Part shown: one piece after another, positions 1-7,142 of the stretch
Numbering within the stretch: the stretch's first letter is position 1
How the letters are laid out: every line of letters begins with the position of its first letter
Source: Cyanobacteriota bacterium
GTDB taxonomy: Bacteria; Cyanobacteriota; Cyanobacteriia; PCC-6307; Cyanobiaceae
Assembly: GCA_026389255.1 (NCBI GenBank)
Contig: JAPLIF010000299.1
Coordinates: forward strand, 1 to 7,142
Direction: 5' to 3'
Length of the DNA stretch: 7,142 nt
Notes under the pieces: model-generated
Database searches by the model: none
What the model was told of the DNA's origin: nothing
Seen by the model: only the letters and a program-made list of their open reading frames with translations
Made by a program: the position numbers and the translations under genes

Positions 1-1574
1 CCCTGATCGACACCAGCCATCTCAAATTCCAGAGCACCTGGTTGGCGCTGCTGGAGGAACAGATCGATCCCAAACACATTGATTATTTAATTGTTTCCCA
101 TACCGAGCCCGACCATTCCGGCTTGATTGGAGATCTGATTGATCGAAACCCCGAAATTGAAATTGTTGCCTCCAAGGTGGCGATCCAATTTCTCGAAAAC
201 CAGGTGCATCGCCCCTTCCGCAGCCGGGCCATCAAGACGGGTGATGTCCTCGATCTGGGCACCAACAGCAGCAGTGGAACGGCCCACCGATTTGAATTTC
301 TCAGTGCACCCAATCTGCATTGGCCCGACACGATCTTTTCCTACGATCACGGCACCGGAGTGCTGTTCACCTGTGATGCCTTCGGTCTGCATTATTGCAG
401 CGACGATCTCTATGACCTCAATCCTGGCGCCATCGCTCCGGATTTTCGTTTTTATTACGACTGCCTGATGGGACCCAATGCCCGTAGTGTGCTGCAGGCC
501 CTGAAGCGCATGGAAGCGTTACCACCGATCCAGATGATTGCGGTGGGGCACGGACCCCTGCTGCGGGATCACCTGTCGTTGTGGGTGGAGGACTATCGCG
601 AGTGGAGTAGCCAGCGCAGTGGTGGGGAGGCCTACGTCGCGGTTTGCTATCTCAGCCAGGTCGGCTTTTGCGATCGTCTCAGCCAGGCCATTGCCCGCGG
701 CATCGGCAAGGCGGAGGTGCAGGTGCAATTGGTGGATCTGCGGGCCACGGATGCCCAGGAGCTGGCGGCCTTGGTTGGCGATGCGGCCGCCGTGGTGGTT
801 CCCACCTGGCCCACAGCCCCGGATGCCGATCTGCAAGCCTCCATTGGCACCCTGCTGGCGGCCCTGAAACCCAAGCAATGGGTGGGGTGCTATGACGCCT
901 TCAGCGGCAACGATGAGGCCATTGACACCGTGGCCAGCCAGTTACGCAGCATGGGTCAGCCCGAGGCCTTCGCGCCCCTGCGGATTCGCCAGGTGCCCAA
1001 TGCCGCCGATTACCAGCGCTGCGAGGAGACCGGCACGGACCTGGGTCAGTTGCTAAGCCGTGAGAAAACGATTGCCGCGATGAAATCCATCGATGGCGAT
1101 CTGGATAAGGCCATGGGTCGGCTGTCCGGAGGGCTTTACGTCGTCACGGCTCGGGAAGCGGAAGGTCAACGCAGTGGCGCCATGGTGGCCAGCTGGGTCA
1201 GCCAGGCCAGCTTCGAGCCGCCGGGGATCACCGTTGCCGTGGCCAAAGATCGGGCGATTGAGGCCTTGATGCAGGTGGGAGATCGCTTTGTCCTCAATGT
1301 CCTGCGCGAGGACAACCACCAGCCCCTGCTGCGCCATTTCCTGCGCCGCTTCCCCCCCGGGGCCGACCGCTTTGCGGGCATCAACACCCTTGATGGGGTG
1401 GCGGCCGGCGGACCTGTCCTCGGCGATGCCTTGGCCTATCTGGGTTGCGTAGTGGCCCAGCGACTCGAGGGTCCAGACCACTGGATCATCTATGCCTTGG
1501 TGGAGCAGGGCAATGTGGCGGACACCGACGCCGCCACGGCGGTGCATCACCGCAAGGTGGGGAACCACTATTAA
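1..1574 (+). CDS. flv3: Flavodiiron protein Flv3 (diflavin flavoprotein), 5'-truncated by the window edge
   Basis: Oxygen-reducing flavodiiron protein. Flv3 works with Flv1 in the cyanobacterial Mehler-like reaction, reducing O2 to water with electrons from the photosynthetic chain; it is probably cytosolic. The reading frame is open from base 3 and gives 523 visible residues. The TTG at 42 is internal, because recognisable family sequence (LIDTSHLKF) lies upstream; about 55-70 N-terminal residues are missing. Counting from the codon at base 3, the diiron ligands are all canonical: the H-x-E-x-D-H motif at residues 33-38 (HTEPDH), H106 in LHWPD, D125 in LFTCDAF and H183 in VGHGP. A flavodoxin-like domain follows at about 209-355, then the flavin reductase-like domain at about 377-523 (GLYVVTAREAEG, GAMVASWVSQASF). 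The intact ligand set separates Flv3/Flv4 from Flv1/Flv2, and pairing with an Flv1-type neighbour favours Flv3. It ends in TAA, 51 nt before flv1. Confidence 0.93.
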   Translation, partial: LIDTSHLKFQSTWLALLEEQIDPKHIDYLIVSHTEPDHSGLIGDLIDRNPEIEIVASKVAIQFLENQVHRPFRSRAIKTGDVLDLGTNSSSGTAHRFEFLSAPNLHWPDTIFSYDHGTGVLFTCDAFGLHYCSDDLYDLNPGAIAPDFRFYYDCLMGPNARSVLQALKRMEALPPIQMIAVGHGPLLRDHLSLWVEDYREWSSQRSGGEAYVAVCYLSQVGFCDRLSQAIARGIGKAEVQVQLVDLRATDAQELAALVGDAAAVVVPTWPTAPDADLQASIGTLLAALKPKQWVGCYDAFSGNDEAIDTVASQLRSMGQPEAFAPLRIRQVPNAADYQRCEETGTDLGQLLSREKTIAAMKSIDGDLDKAMGRLSGGLYVVTAREAEGQRSGAMVASWVSQASFEPPGITVAVAKDRAIEALMQVGDRFVLNVLREDNHQPLLRHFLRRFPPGADRFAGINTLDGVAAGGPVLGDALAYLGCVVAQRLEGPDHWIIYALVEQGNVADTDAATAVHHRKVGNHY

Positions 1575-1625
1575 CGGCTCCGCTGCCGATAGGCTGCGTT
1601 TCGTTCTGCCTTCGGCCCTGGTCTG

Positions 1626-3488
1626 ATGGTGGTTACTTCCAACCCCACTGCTCCGGACCCGGCTTCGCCCAGTGCGGTCAACGAACCCAATGGCCGCCGG
1701 GTTATTCGCTTGCCGATTGATCCAGGCTTCACCTGCCTGAGGGGGCTGAGCCCCAAGCGCCTTCGCTTTGAAGTCGAATACGGCCTAGAGCGTGGCACCT
1801 CTGCCAACAGCTTTTTGTTCGATGCCGGCTGCAACGCCGCCGGTCAGCTGGTGCCGCCCGTGCTGGTCCACCCCCTGGGGGCTTCGTTCGCCGAGTCCTT
1901 TCTGGCTGAGTTGGCGACCTTGGTCAGTCCCGAGGCTTCGCTCAAGGTGGTGGTCGGTCATGTCAACCCCAACCGGGTCGCGCTCTTGCGCCTGCTGGCC
2001 AGCCGCTGGCCAGCCCTGATGTTGGTGGCCTCCAATGCCGGCGCCCGACTCCTGGGGGACCTTTGGGACCAGCGTTCACCCAGCGCCAGCGATGGTGCTG
2101 ACGAGGCGGGTCCACCGCTGCCTCCCATCGATGTGGTGAAGCACGAGGTGAGCCGTGAGTTGGCTGGAGGCCACAAGCTCACCTTGATTCCGGCGCCAAC
2201 GCCCCGCTGGCCTGGGGCGCTGATGGCTTTCGAGGATCGGTCGGGATTGTTGATGAGCGGCAAGTTCTTTGCCGCCCATCTCTGCATCGAGACGTTTGCT
2301 GAGGCCCATCGGGGCAGCAGCGAGGAGGACCGGCGTTATTTCTATGACTGCCTGATGGCCCCCATGGCCCGCCAGGTGGAGGTGGTATTGGATCGCCTGG
2401 AGGGGTTGCCCTTGCGGGGCATCGCCCCGGGCCATGGCCCCGCCATCACCGAAAGCTGGCGCAGTCTTTTAGCCGACTATCGCCGTTGGGGGACCACCCT
2501 GCAGCAGGCGCGGCGCTCGGTGGCCCTGCTGTTCGCCAGTGCCTATGGCAACACCGCCGCGATTGCCGATGCCCTGGCCCAGGGGGTCGCCAAAACGGGG
2601 GTGCGGGTGGAGAGCATCAACTGTGAATTTGCCCCTTCGGAGCTATTAATCGAGGCCATTCGCAGCTGTGATGCCCTGCTCATTGGCTCCCCCACCCTCG
2701 GAGGTCATGCGCCAACACCGATTGTTTCGGCCCTGGGCACGGTGTTGGCGGAGGGGGACCGCAGTAAGCCCGTTGGCGTGTTTGGCAGCTATGGCTGGAG
2801 CGGTGAGGCCATCGATCTGCTGGAGACCAAGCTGCGGGATGGTGGATTTAACTTTGCCTTTGCTCCAATTCGGGTGCGGTTCAGTCCCGATGCCGCCACC
2901 CTGCGTACCCTGGATGAGACCGGCACCAGTCTGGGCCGACGCCTACAGGAGGAGCAGCGACGCAGCCAGCGGCGCAGTGGCGGTGGGCTGAGTGACAGTC
3001 GCAGCGATCCCGCCATCCAGGCCCTGGGCCGGGTCATCGGCAGCCTGTGTGTGCTCACGGCCCGCAAGGGGGAAGGGGCCTCGGCCCTCAGTGGTGCCAT
3101 GGTGGCCAGCTGGGTGAGCCAGGCCAGTTTTTCGCCTCCGGGCTTCACGGTGGCCGTGGCCAAGGACCGGGCCGTGGAAGGTCTGTTGCATGTGGGCGAT
3201 CGCTGCGCCCTCAACATCCTGGCGGCAGGTCGCGAAACCGGGCCGATGAAGCAGTTCCTGCAGCCCTTTTCGCCTGGAGCCGATCGCTTTGCGGGACTCG
3301 ATGTCAGCGAAAGTCCCGGGGGGCAGCCTTTGTTGCCCGATGCCCTGGCTTGGATCGAAGCCACAGTGAGGCAACGGATGGAATGCGGGGACCATTGGCT
3401 TCTCTACGCCGAAGCCGTGTCTGGTGCCCTGATCGACCCCAAGGGAACCTCTGCCGTCCATCAAAGGCGCACAGGCCAGAGGTACTGA
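1626..3488 (+). CDS. flv1: Flavodiiron protein Flv1 with degenerate diiron site
   Basis: Partner of Flv3 in light-driven O2 reduction to water. Complete at 620 residues, slightly long for the family. Domains: metallo-beta-lactamase-like (about 45-285), flavodoxin-like (about 298-440, with the FMN loop S-A-Y-G-N-T at 305-310), and flavin reductase-like (about 472-620, GAMVASWVSQASF). The diiron site is altered. The H-x-E-x-D-H motif reads HVNPNR at 112-117, so E, D and the last H are replaced by N, N and R. The next His is R194 (TPRWPG), the bridging Asp is K213 (LMSGKFF), and only H112 and H270 (PGHGP) remain. Loss of acidic ligands in favour of neutral or basic residues is a known mark of Flv1/Flv2. 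About 25 Pro/Ser-rich residues precede the first domain; a Ser/Ala/Gly/Pro insert lies at 151-167 and an Arg/Ser-rich linker at about 443-465. The ATG at 1626 has no clear Shine-Dalgarno, and GTG at 1629 is possible. Probably co-transcribed with flv3. Confidence 0.93.
   Translation: MVVTSNPTAPDPASPSAVNEPNGRRVIRLPIDPGFTCLRGLSPKRLRFEVEYGLERGTSANSFLFDAGCNAAGQLVPPVLVHPLGASFAESFLAELATLVSPEASLKVVVGHVNPNRVALLRLLASRWPALMLVASNAGARLLGDLWDQRSPSASDGADEAGPPLPPIDVVKHEVSRELAGGHKLTLIPAPTPRWPGALMAFEDRSGLLMSGKFFAAHLCIETFAEAHRGSSEEDRRYFYDCLMAPMARQVEVVLDRLEGLPLRGIAPGHGPAITESWRSLLADYRRWGTTLQQARRSVALLFASAYGNTAAIADALAQGVAKTGVRVESINCEFAPSELLIEAIRSCDALLIGSPTLGGHAPTPIVSALGTVLAEGDRSKPVGVFGSYGWSGEAIDLLETKLRDGGFNFAFAPIRVRFSPDAATLRTLDETGTSLGRRLQEEQRRSQRRSGGGLSDSRSDPAIQALGRVIGSLCVLTARKGEGASALSGAMVASWVSQASFSPPGFTVAVAKDRAVEGLLHVGDRCALNILAAGRETGPMKQFLQPFSPGADRFAGLDVSESPGGQPLLPDALAWIEATVRQRMECGDHWLLYAEAVSGALIDPKGTSAVHQRRTGQRY
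3196..3203. repeat. HIP1 octamer (GCGATCGC)
   Basis: A perfect GCGATCGC palindrome inside flv1, in the flavin reductase domain. HIP1 is over-represented in many cyanobacterial genomes, so it is weak support for the taxonomic guess. Confidence 0.7.
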
Positions 3489-3490
3489 AT

Positions 3491-3521
3491 CCTGGGTCTG
3501 AGACAGGAAAGAATACTTTTT
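3491..3521 (+). terminator. Weak candidate rho-independent terminator after flv1
   Basis: Three bases after the flv1 stop, bases 3491-3507 can fold into a short hairpin: CCT pairs with AGG and GTC with GAC around a TGA loop, with a two-base GG bulge. A run of five T follows at 3517-3521, but about nine bases separate it from the stem. The position is right for the end of the flv3-flv1 unit. The stem is short and the spacer long, so this is only a candidate. Confidence 0.25.
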
Positions 3522-3556
3522 GAATTCGGCGGCAACTCAAGAAAATCGGTGCATGA

Positions 3557-3814
3557 TCAAGCCGCCTGGGGCGGGGTGGGCCCCCCCCCTCCGGCGCCTT
3601 GGAACGACAGCACAAGAGTGGCCCAATGCTCGGGTCGGGCGGGGCGGCTGCGACGGGAGTGGCGGACACCGAAGGGCACTCGAATCACATTGGTGCCTTC
3701 GATGCGTTGAATTCCGTCTCCGTTTCCTGGGCCGATGGGGTTCATGGGCAGTTGCGGGGGTGAGGGAGTGGTGGAGGCGATCAAGGGCCCAACATGCTGG
3801 TCAATATGCGCCAT
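3557..3814 (-). CDS. Small hypothetical protein (85 aa) downstream of gcvP
   Basis: I do not recognise a family. The frame runs from ATG at 3814 to TGA at 3557. The start is chosen because AGGAG sits six bases upstream of this ATG (AGGAGCCAACGATG on the minus strand). A TTG at 3844, directly after the gcvP stop, and an ATG at 3745 share the frame but lack such a site. The predicted product is soluble, with no signal peptide or membrane segment. It has a Pro/Ser/Thr-rich N-terminus, a more ordered-looking stretch (IQRIEGTNVIRVPFG, residues 35-49), a basic stretch (RHSRRSRPARPEHW, 51-64), a short hydrophobic part (ATLVLSF) and a Gly/Pro-rich tail. The tail is encoded by nine consecutive G. It follows gcvP by 30 nt and may share its transcript. 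Antisense frames overlap the region, but none has a comparable start signal. It could be a lineage-specific conserved protein or a chance ORF. Confidence 0.5.
   Translation of the reverse strand: MAHIDQHVGPLIASTTPSPPQLPMNPIGPGNGDGIQRIEGTNVIRVPFGVRHSRRSRPARPEHWATLVLSFQGAGGGGPTPPQAA
3581..3589. repeat. C9/G9 homopolymer tract
   Basis: Nine C in a row on the + strand, read as nine G in the small minus-strand gene where they encode three of four consecutive glycines. On the + strand it directly follows GCGGGGTGGG, so the region can also fold on itself. Tracts of this length are prone to polymerase slippage and to sequencing or assembly error. Confidence 0.95.
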
Positions 3815-3825
3815 TCGTTGGCTCC
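3815..3825 (-). promoter_or_regulatory. Shine-Dalgarno for the small gene
   Basis: The minus strand reads AGGAG, then CCAACG, directly before ATG at 3814. A five-base match with six-base spacing is a good ribosome binding site. It decides the start of the 85-residue frame and is stronger than anything upstream of flv1 or gcvP. Confidence 0.5.
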
Positions 3826-3844
3826 TGGGAAGCCCTTTGGCCAA

Positions 3845-6817
3845 TTAGGAGGCCACTTCCGCAACTGACATTTCTGCCACCGTGGGGCAGGTGCAGACCA
3901 GGTTGCGATCGCCGAAGGCGTTATCGATGCGGGCCACGGCCGGCCACACTTTGCCATCGAGCTGCTGCTCACCTGCCGGGAAACCGGCTTGGCTGCGGCT
4001 GTAGGGACGGTCCCAGGTGTCGGCCATGACGGCAGCCAAGGTATGGGGCGCTCGCTTGAGGGGGTTGTTCAGGGGATCGGCTTGGCCTGATTCCAGGGCC
4101 GCTGCCTCTTCCCGAATGTGGATCATGGCGTTGCAGAAGCGATCCAACTCGGCCAGCGATTCGCTCTCGGTCGGCTCCACCATCATCGTTCCTCCTACGG
4201 GCCAACTGACGGTTGGCGCGTGGAACCCGTAATCCATCAGACGCTTGGCCACGTCATCCACCTCGAGGCCGCAGCTGCGTTTGAGGGGACGGAGGTCGAG
4301 GATGCATTCGTGGGCCACCCGGCCATTGGCGCCCTTGTAAAGCACCGGGAAATGGGGATCCAGGCGCTCGGCAATCAGGTTGGCTGACAGCAGGGCCACC
4401 TGGCTGGCGGTGCGCAAGCCCAGTCCCCCCATCATGCGGACATACATCCAGCTGATCGGCAGGATGCCGGCACTGCCCCAGGGGGCCGCCGACACAGGCC
4501 CGATCCCTTGGTCGCTCCCGGATCCGGCTTCGCCTGGACCGACGAGGGGATGGCCCGGCAGGAAGGGCACTAGGTGGGCGGCGACAGCGATGGGTCCCAC
4601 CCCCGGCCAGCCGCCCCCGTGGGGGATGCAGAACGTCTTATGGAGATTGAGGTGGCAGACATCGGCGCCGTAGAGGCCAGGTTTGCACAGACCCACCTGG
4701 GCATTGAGGTTGGCGCCATCGAGATACACCTGGCCGCCCTGTTCGTGCACCACGTCGCAGAGGTGGCGGATGCTGGTTTCAAACACGCCGTGGGTGGAGG
4801 GGTAGGTCACCATCAACGCCGCCAGGTCGTTCGCGTGGGTCCTGGCCTTGGCCTCCAGGTCGGCCGCGTCAATATTGCCGTCTTCATCGCATTGGATCGC
4901 CACAACCCGCATTCCGGCCATCACGGCACTGGCCGGATTGGTGCCGTGGGCGCTGGTGGGGATCAAACAGACGCGACGGTGGCCCTCCCCGCGGCTTTGA
5001 TGCCAGGCCCGAATCACCATCAACCCGGCGTATTCGCCCTGGGATCCGGCATTGGGCTGCAGGGAAACTCCGGCAAAGCCGGTAATCGCCGCCAGCCATT
5101 GCTCCAGATCGGCCACCAAGCGGCTGTAACCCAGGCTTTGGTCGGAGGGCGCGAAGGGATGCATCTGGCCGAAGGCGGGCCAACTGACGGGCACCATTTC
5201 GGCCGCCGCGTTCAGTTTCATGGTGCAGCTACCCAAGGGGATCATGCCGTGCACGAGGGATAAATCCTTGCTGGCCAGTCGTTGGATGTAACGCAGCAGC
5301 TCGGTTTCGCTGTGATAGCGGTGGAAGGCGGTTTGGCCCAGCCAGGGGCCATGGCGGAGGGGCAACTCGGGCAGCAACTCTTCAAGGGGGCTGGCGGCGG
5401 CGCTGGCCAGGCTCAGTTCCAGGGTGGTGGTCGCCCGTTCCGCTTGGGCGGGATCATCGGCCAAGGCGCCAATGAGGCGTTGAAGTTCCCCTGCCGTGGT
5501 CAGTTCATCGAGACTGATGGCCAGGCTTGCTGGATCGCCGTCGCCCCTCAGACCACGGCGCAGGTTGAATCCTGCCGTGAGGGCGCGCTGCCGCAGGGTT
5601 TCAGCCCGGGGGGTGCGTAGGGCCACGGTGTCGAATCCCGGTCCGACTTCGCTGGCAAGACCCAGTTCAGCCAGGGCGGCCACCAGGGCCCGACGCCCCT
5701 CCAGCACCGTCCGGGCGATGGCGCCCAGGCCCTCGGGGCCGTGGTGAACGGCGTAAAAACTGGCCATGACCGCCAGCAGGACCTGGGCGGTGCAAATGTT
5801 GCTTGTGGCCTTGTCGCGGCGGATGTGCTGCTCCCGGGTCTGCAGCGCCAGGCGCAGGGCCGGGTTGCCTTCGGCATCGCGGGACTGGCCTACCAATCGT
5901 CCAGGGATGTGGCGCTTGTAGTCATCGCTGGTGGCGAAGAAGGCGGCGTGGGGGCCTCCAAAGCCCATCGGCACCCCGAAGCGCTGCAGGCTGCCGATGG
6001 CGATGTCGGCCCCCATGGCGCCCACGGGCGCCAGCAGCACTTGGGCCAGTGGATCGATCGCCACCGTGGTGATGATCCCAGCGCTCCGGGCCGCGGCCAG
6101 CAGGGGGCAGGGGTCCCAAAGCCCCCCTGCGGTTCCCGGCAGTTGCAGCAGCAGCCCGAACGCATCGTCCGGCAGAGCAGAGCTCCCTAGTCCTTCTGCA
6201 CTACGGCTGGCTAGATCGGCGGCCGGCACCAATTCGATGGTGATATCGAGGGGTTCGGCCCGGGTTCGCAACACCGCCAGGGTCTGGGGCAACACCTCCT
6301 CATCGACCAAAAAGCGACGGGCTCCGCCGCGACGGCTCACCGCCAGCGCCATGGCCATGGCTTCTGCCGCTGCGGTGGCCTCATCCAGCAGCGAAGCATT
6401 GGCAATCGGCAAACCTGTGAGTTCGCTCACCAGGGTCTGGAAGTTGAGCAGGGCTTCCAGCCGTCCTTGGGCGATCTCGGCTTGATAGGGGGTGTAGGCG
6501 GTATACCAGCAGGGGTTTTCGAGAACGTGGCGCTGGATCAGGGCCGGAGTGGCGGTGCCGTGATAACCCAGTCCGATCAGGCTTCGACAGGGACGGTTGG
6601 CGGCGGCGATCTGGGCCAGTTCGGCCAAGGCCTCGGCCTCGCCACAGGCGGTTGGTAAACCTTCGGCGGCGACCGCTTGGGGCAGCAGGATTTCTGCCGG
6701 TACGATCTGGGCCGCCAAGGCCTCGAGGGAATCAAGCCCCAGCTCATCGAGCATCTGCCGTTGTTCGTCGGGCCCAGGACCCAGGTGCCGTACGAGAAAC
6801 GCAGCGCTCACAGGCAT
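3845..6817 (-). CDS. gcvP: Glycine dehydrogenase (decarboxylating), P-protein
   Basis: PLP-dependent P-protein of the glycine cleavage system. It decarboxylates glycine and passes the aminomethyl group to lipoyl-GcvH; in cyanobacteria this recycles photorespiratory glycine and feeds one-carbon metabolism. At 990 residues it has the usual full length, with two homologous halves fused. The N-terminal half carries [15 protein letters not shown] (105-119). The C-terminal half carries GSCTMKLN (529-536), [10 protein letters not shown] (H624) and the PLP-binding lysine K727 in [13 protein letters not shown]. The glycine-rich loop after that lysine reads HGGGWPG, with W737 where the family almost always has Gly. 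An in-frame TGA directly precedes the ATG at 6817, so no earlier start exists; GTG at codon 3 is the next option. No convincing Shine-Dalgarno is seen. It follows gcvH by 105 nt on the same strand, which supports the call and suggests co-transcription. Confidence 0.97.
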   Translation of the reverse strand: MPVSAAFLVRHLGPGPDEQRQMLDELGLDSLEALAAQIVPAEILLPQAVAAEGLPTACGEAEALAELAQIAAANRPCRSLIGLGYHGTATPALIQRHVLENPCWYTAYTPYQAEIAQGRLEALLNFQTLVSELTGLPIANASLLDEATAAAEAMAMALAVSRRGGARRFLVDEEVLPQTLAVLRTRAEPLDITIELVPAADLASRSAEGLGSSALPDDAFGLLLQLPGTAGGLWDPCPLLAAARSAGIITTVAIDPLAQVLLAPVGAMGADIAIGSLQRFGVPMGFGGPHAAFFATSDDYKRHIPGRLVGQSRDAEGNPALRLALQTREQHIRRDKATSNICTAQVLLAVMASFYAVHHGPEGLGAIARTVLEGRRALVAALAELGLASEVGPGFDTVALRTPRAETLRQRALTAGFNLRRGLRGDGDPASLAISLDELTTAGELQRLIGALADDPAQAERATTTLELSLASAAASPLEELLPELPLRHGPWLGQTAFHRYHSETELLRYIQRLASKDLSLVHGMIPLGSCTMKLNAAAEMVPVSWPAFGQMHPFAPSDQSLGYSRLVADLEQWLAAITGFAGVSLQPNAGSQGEYAGLMVIRAWHQSRGEGHRRVCLIPTSAHGTNPASAVMAGMRVVAIQCDEDGNIDAADLEAKARTHANDLAALMVTYPSTHGVFETSIRHLCDVVHEQGGQVYLDGANLNAQVGLCKPGLYGADVCHLNLHKTFCIPHGGGWPGVGPIAVAAHLVPFLPGHPLVGPGEAGSGSDQGIGPVSAAPWGSAGILPISWMYVRMMGGLGLRTASQVALLSANLIAERLDPHFPVLYKGANGRVAHECILDLRPLKRSCGLEVDDVAKRLMDYGFHAPTVSWPVGGTMMVEPTESESLAELDRFCNAMIHIREEAAALESGQADPLNNPLKRAPHTLAAVMADTWDRPYSRSQAGFPAGEQQLDGKVWPAVARIDNAFGDRNLVCTCPTVAEMSVAEVAS
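3905..3912. repeat. HIP1 octamer (GCGATCGC)
   Basis: A second perfect GCGATCGC, inside the 3' end of gcvP. Two perfect copies in 7.1 kb is more than expected by chance (about 0.1 at even base composition, a little more at high GC). Two copies alone do not prove genome-wide enrichment. Confidence 0.7.
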
Positions 6818-6922
6818 TCAATCAAGAGCAGAAATCCTAAGGAAATCGAAGGATCGTTGGTCTGGTCTCGGGTCGCCTCGCTAGCTGTTACCCAGGGCCA
6901 GCTCGGACTCAACGCCAGTCCA
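6818..6922 (-). other. gcvH-gcvP intergenic spacer
   Basis: These 105 nt between the gcvH stop and the gcvP ATG hold no ORF with coding features. I see no strong hairpin with a T run, so nothing argues for termination between the genes. An AT-richer stretch at about 6818-6850 could hold a -10-like element (TAGGAT on the minus strand, about 20 bases before the ATG), but no convincing -35 partner is visible. No glycine riboswitch was recognised; the spacer is too short for a tandem one. Confidence 0.4.
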
Positions 6923-7142
6923 TCAGTGGCCATCCACTTTCCCCTGATAGGTGGCGGCATCCATCAGGGTGTCGATTTCGGTGACGTCGCTGGGCACCAA
7001 GACCAGCAACCAGCCTTCGCCGTAGGGATCGTTCTGCAACTCTTCGGGATTGGCCAGAACGGCCTCATTGCGCGCCTGCACCGTCCCCGTGATCGGAGCC
7101 ACCAGCTCTTCCACGGCCTTAACCGACTCCACCGTGCCGAAA
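6923..7142 (-). CDS. gcvH: Glycine cleavage system H protein, 5'-truncated by the window edge
   Basis: Lipoyl carrier protein of the glycine cleavage system. Its lipoyl-lysine arm shuttles the aminomethyl group from GcvP to the T-protein and is reoxidised by the L-protein. Only the C-terminal 72 residues plus stop are visible, from the full codon at 7141. They begin FGTVESVKAVEELVAPITG, the typical lipoylation site; the modified lysine is encoded by AAG at 7118-7120. The rest fits the GcvH fold (NPEELQNDPYGEGWLLVLVPSD). The GTG at 7132 is not the start, because the family sequence FGT lies before it. Full-length GcvH is about 130 residues, so roughly 55-60 are outside the window. It lies upstream of gcvP on the same strand, a common gcv arrangement. 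Confidence 0.96.
   Translation of the reverse strand, partial: FGTVESVKAVEELVAPITGTVQARNEAVLANPEELQNDPYGEGWLLVLVPSDVTEIDTLMDAATYQGKVDGH

Noticed and set aside
42..44. TTG as a start codon of flv3
   Set aside because: The frame stays open to the window edge, and the upstream residues (LIDTSHLKFQSTW) match the flavodiiron family.
1575..1625. Terminator between flv3 and flv1
   Set aside because: The only fold I see is a 4-bp stem (CGGC/GCCG) with no T run, so the two genes probably share a transcript.
2789..3364. A 191-codon open frame on the - strand
   Set aside because: It is antisense to the flavodoxin and reductase domains of flv1, with an Arg/Ser/Pro-rich low-complexity product and no start signal.
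3304..3669. A 121-codon - strand frame over the flv1 end
   Set aside because: It overlaps the conserved flv1 C-terminus and has no ribosome binding site. I keep it only as the possible frameshift tail of the small gene.
3520..4029. A 169-codon + strand frame across the intergenic region into gcvP
   Set aside because: Its product is rich in R, W, G and C, as expected of a shadow frame. It overlaps the conserved 3' end of gcvP and the better supported small gene.
4574..5263. A 229-codon open frame on the + strand
   Set aside because: It lies wholly antisense to the conserved core of gcvP, and its composition (rich in G, H, A, V, Q) is typical of a shadow frame in GC-rich DNA.
1..7142. CRISPR array, tRNA, rRNA, insertion sequence or phage genes
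   Set aside because: No spaced direct repeats, no cloverleaf-like sequence, no terminal inverted repeats and no transposase or phage-like product were seen; nearly all of the window is explained by four metabolic genes and one small ORF.

Overview
The window looks like a chromosomal segment of a GC-rich unicellular cyanobacterium, most likely of the Synechococcus/Cyanobium type. The main reason is a pair of three-domain flavodiiron proteins: a metallo-beta-lactamase-like domain, a flavodoxin-like domain and a C-terminal flavin reductase domain. This architecture is typical of oxygenic phototrophs. Support comes from the high GC content (roughly 60-65 % by eye), long dense ORFs, a gcvH-gcvP pair and two perfect GCGATCGC (HIP1) octamers. 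The genus is an inference from style and gene content.

Layout. On the + strand, bases 1-1574 hold the 3' part of flv3, with its 5' end outside the window. After a 51-nt gap comes a complete flv1 (1626-3488). The pair reads as one transcription unit, with a weak candidate terminator just after flv1 (about 3491-3521). On the - strand, the window ends inside gcvH (its C-terminal part, 6923-7142). A 105-nt gap follows, then a complete gcvP (3845-6817). Thirty nucleotides past gcvP lies a small unrecognised gene of 85 codons (3557-3814). It has a good AGGAG ribosome binding site and a run of nine G in its 3' end. The two units converge in the 68 nt between 3489 and 3556.

How the genes work together. 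Flv1 and Flv3 are the partners of the cyanobacterial Mehler-like reaction, which passes photosynthetic electrons to O2 to make water without releasing reactive oxygen species. Flv3 keeps all the diiron ligands. Flv1 has lost most of them, as is usual for Flv1-type subunits. GcvP (decarboxylase) and GcvH (lipoyl carrier) are two of the glycine cleavage system proteins, which recycle photorespiratory glycine and supply one-carbon units. Both units therefore deal with consequences of O2 in the light, but they lie on opposite strands and nothing in the sequence shows co-regulation.

No new multi-gene system, mobile element, CRISPR array or RNA gene was found. The points most worth checking are the small gene downstream of gcvP, its G9 tract, and a tryptophan in the normally all-glycine loop next to the PLP lysine of GcvP.
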